This document shows, piece by piece, positions 63,922-64,000 of a stretch of 64,000 nt of DNA; the stretch's first letter is position 1, and each line of letters begins with the position of its first letter. The translations under genes and the position numbers were made by a program. A model generated the notes under the pieces. That model was given only the letters and a program-made list of their open reading frames with translations, did not search any database and was not told where the DNA came from. This stretch comes from a bacterium (GTDB taxonomy: Bacteria > Deinococcota > Deinococci > Deinococcales > Deinococcaceae): positions 1 through 64,000 of the forward strand of contig JAJZIR010000010.1 in assembly GCA_021810505.1 (NCBI GenBank). Reading direction: 5' to 3'.

Positions 63922-64000
63922 TCACTGGCCGGACAGCGTCCCTGAAACGCGACCCACCGCCACCACGTCGCCGTTGCGCAGGTTGAAGCGAATGGTCGCT
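63922..64000 (-). CDS. C-terminal end of an unidentified gene (partial)
   Basis: Minus-strand frame entering from the right edge and ending at TGA 63922-63924; the visible end reads ATIRFNLRNGDVVAVGRVSG then TLSGQ. It looks like real coding sequence (alternating beta pattern) but is too short to name. Confidence 0.5.
   Translation of the reverse strand, partial: ATIRFNLRNGDVVAVGRVSGTLSGQ

Overview
The window is GC-rich bacterial chromosome, most likely from a Deinococcota member (Thermus/Deinococcus lineage). The indications, judged from remembered family features rather than a search, are: a nine-gene V/A-type ATP synthase operon in the order G-I-K-E-C-F-A-B-D; a Gfh1-type GreA paralogue; a Thermus-like alpha-oxoamine synthase (KBL/BioF type); a PII protein with a GHGGE T-loop; a stand-alone RAM-domain protein; an LptD-like outer-membrane barrel; and many promoters with a TANNNT -10 box 6-8 bases before the start codon (leaderless genes).

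Layout. 1-613: the last codons of a probable IS630-type transposase, then ~500 bases without a gene. 614-9643: a glycan-use island with a minus-strand operon GH2 - sugar-binding protein - two permeases - GH5, a divergent ArsR-type regulator with a large C-terminal domain, and a secreted GH93/sialidase-fold enzyme. 9610-15027: a four-gene minus-strand operon encoding a roadblock/LC7 protein, a membrane protein with a large periplasmic part, an 847-residue coiled-coil protein and TsaE. The first three share a recurring helical motif, no function is recognised for them, and they are the best candidate here for an undescribed system. 15189-18225: an alpha-oxoamine synthase and a MalZ-like maltodextrin glucosidase. 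18244-25713: nine overlapping genes for the late steps of cobalamin synthesis (cobS, cobC, cobO, bluB, cbiB, cobD, cobQ, cobU, cobT). 25760-32318: a parvulin foldase, a BtuF-like protein, a diheme cytochrome c built from two almost identical 418-bp halves, SppA and MetG.

32321-39434: housekeeping genes on the minus strand (dnaX, hemL, a zinc-finger protein, gfh1, a RAM protein, CCA transferase, a GH13 enzyme). 39778-43123: a quinate-dehydrogenase-like gene overlapping efp, then accB and accC. 43282-48370: an envelope cluster (SpoIID-like amidase enhancer, LptD-like barrel, lipoprotein). 48393-51475: a XylFGH-type sugar ABC transporter. 51688-60035: the V/A ATP synthase. 60289-62021: Amt and PII under a control region with two dyads. 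62346-63412: a LapA-like membrane protein and dCTP deaminase. 63770-63844: tRNA-Asn; 63922-64000: the end of another gene.

Two unrelated ABC operons both place a strong GC-rich hairpin right after the solute-binding protein gene, and several promoters have an extended TGnTANNNT -10 box. No rRNA, CRISPR array or intact mobile element was seen. Start codons were moved from the longest possible reading frame where a ribosome site, a promoter or an operon overlap decided the matter; this is stated in each entry.
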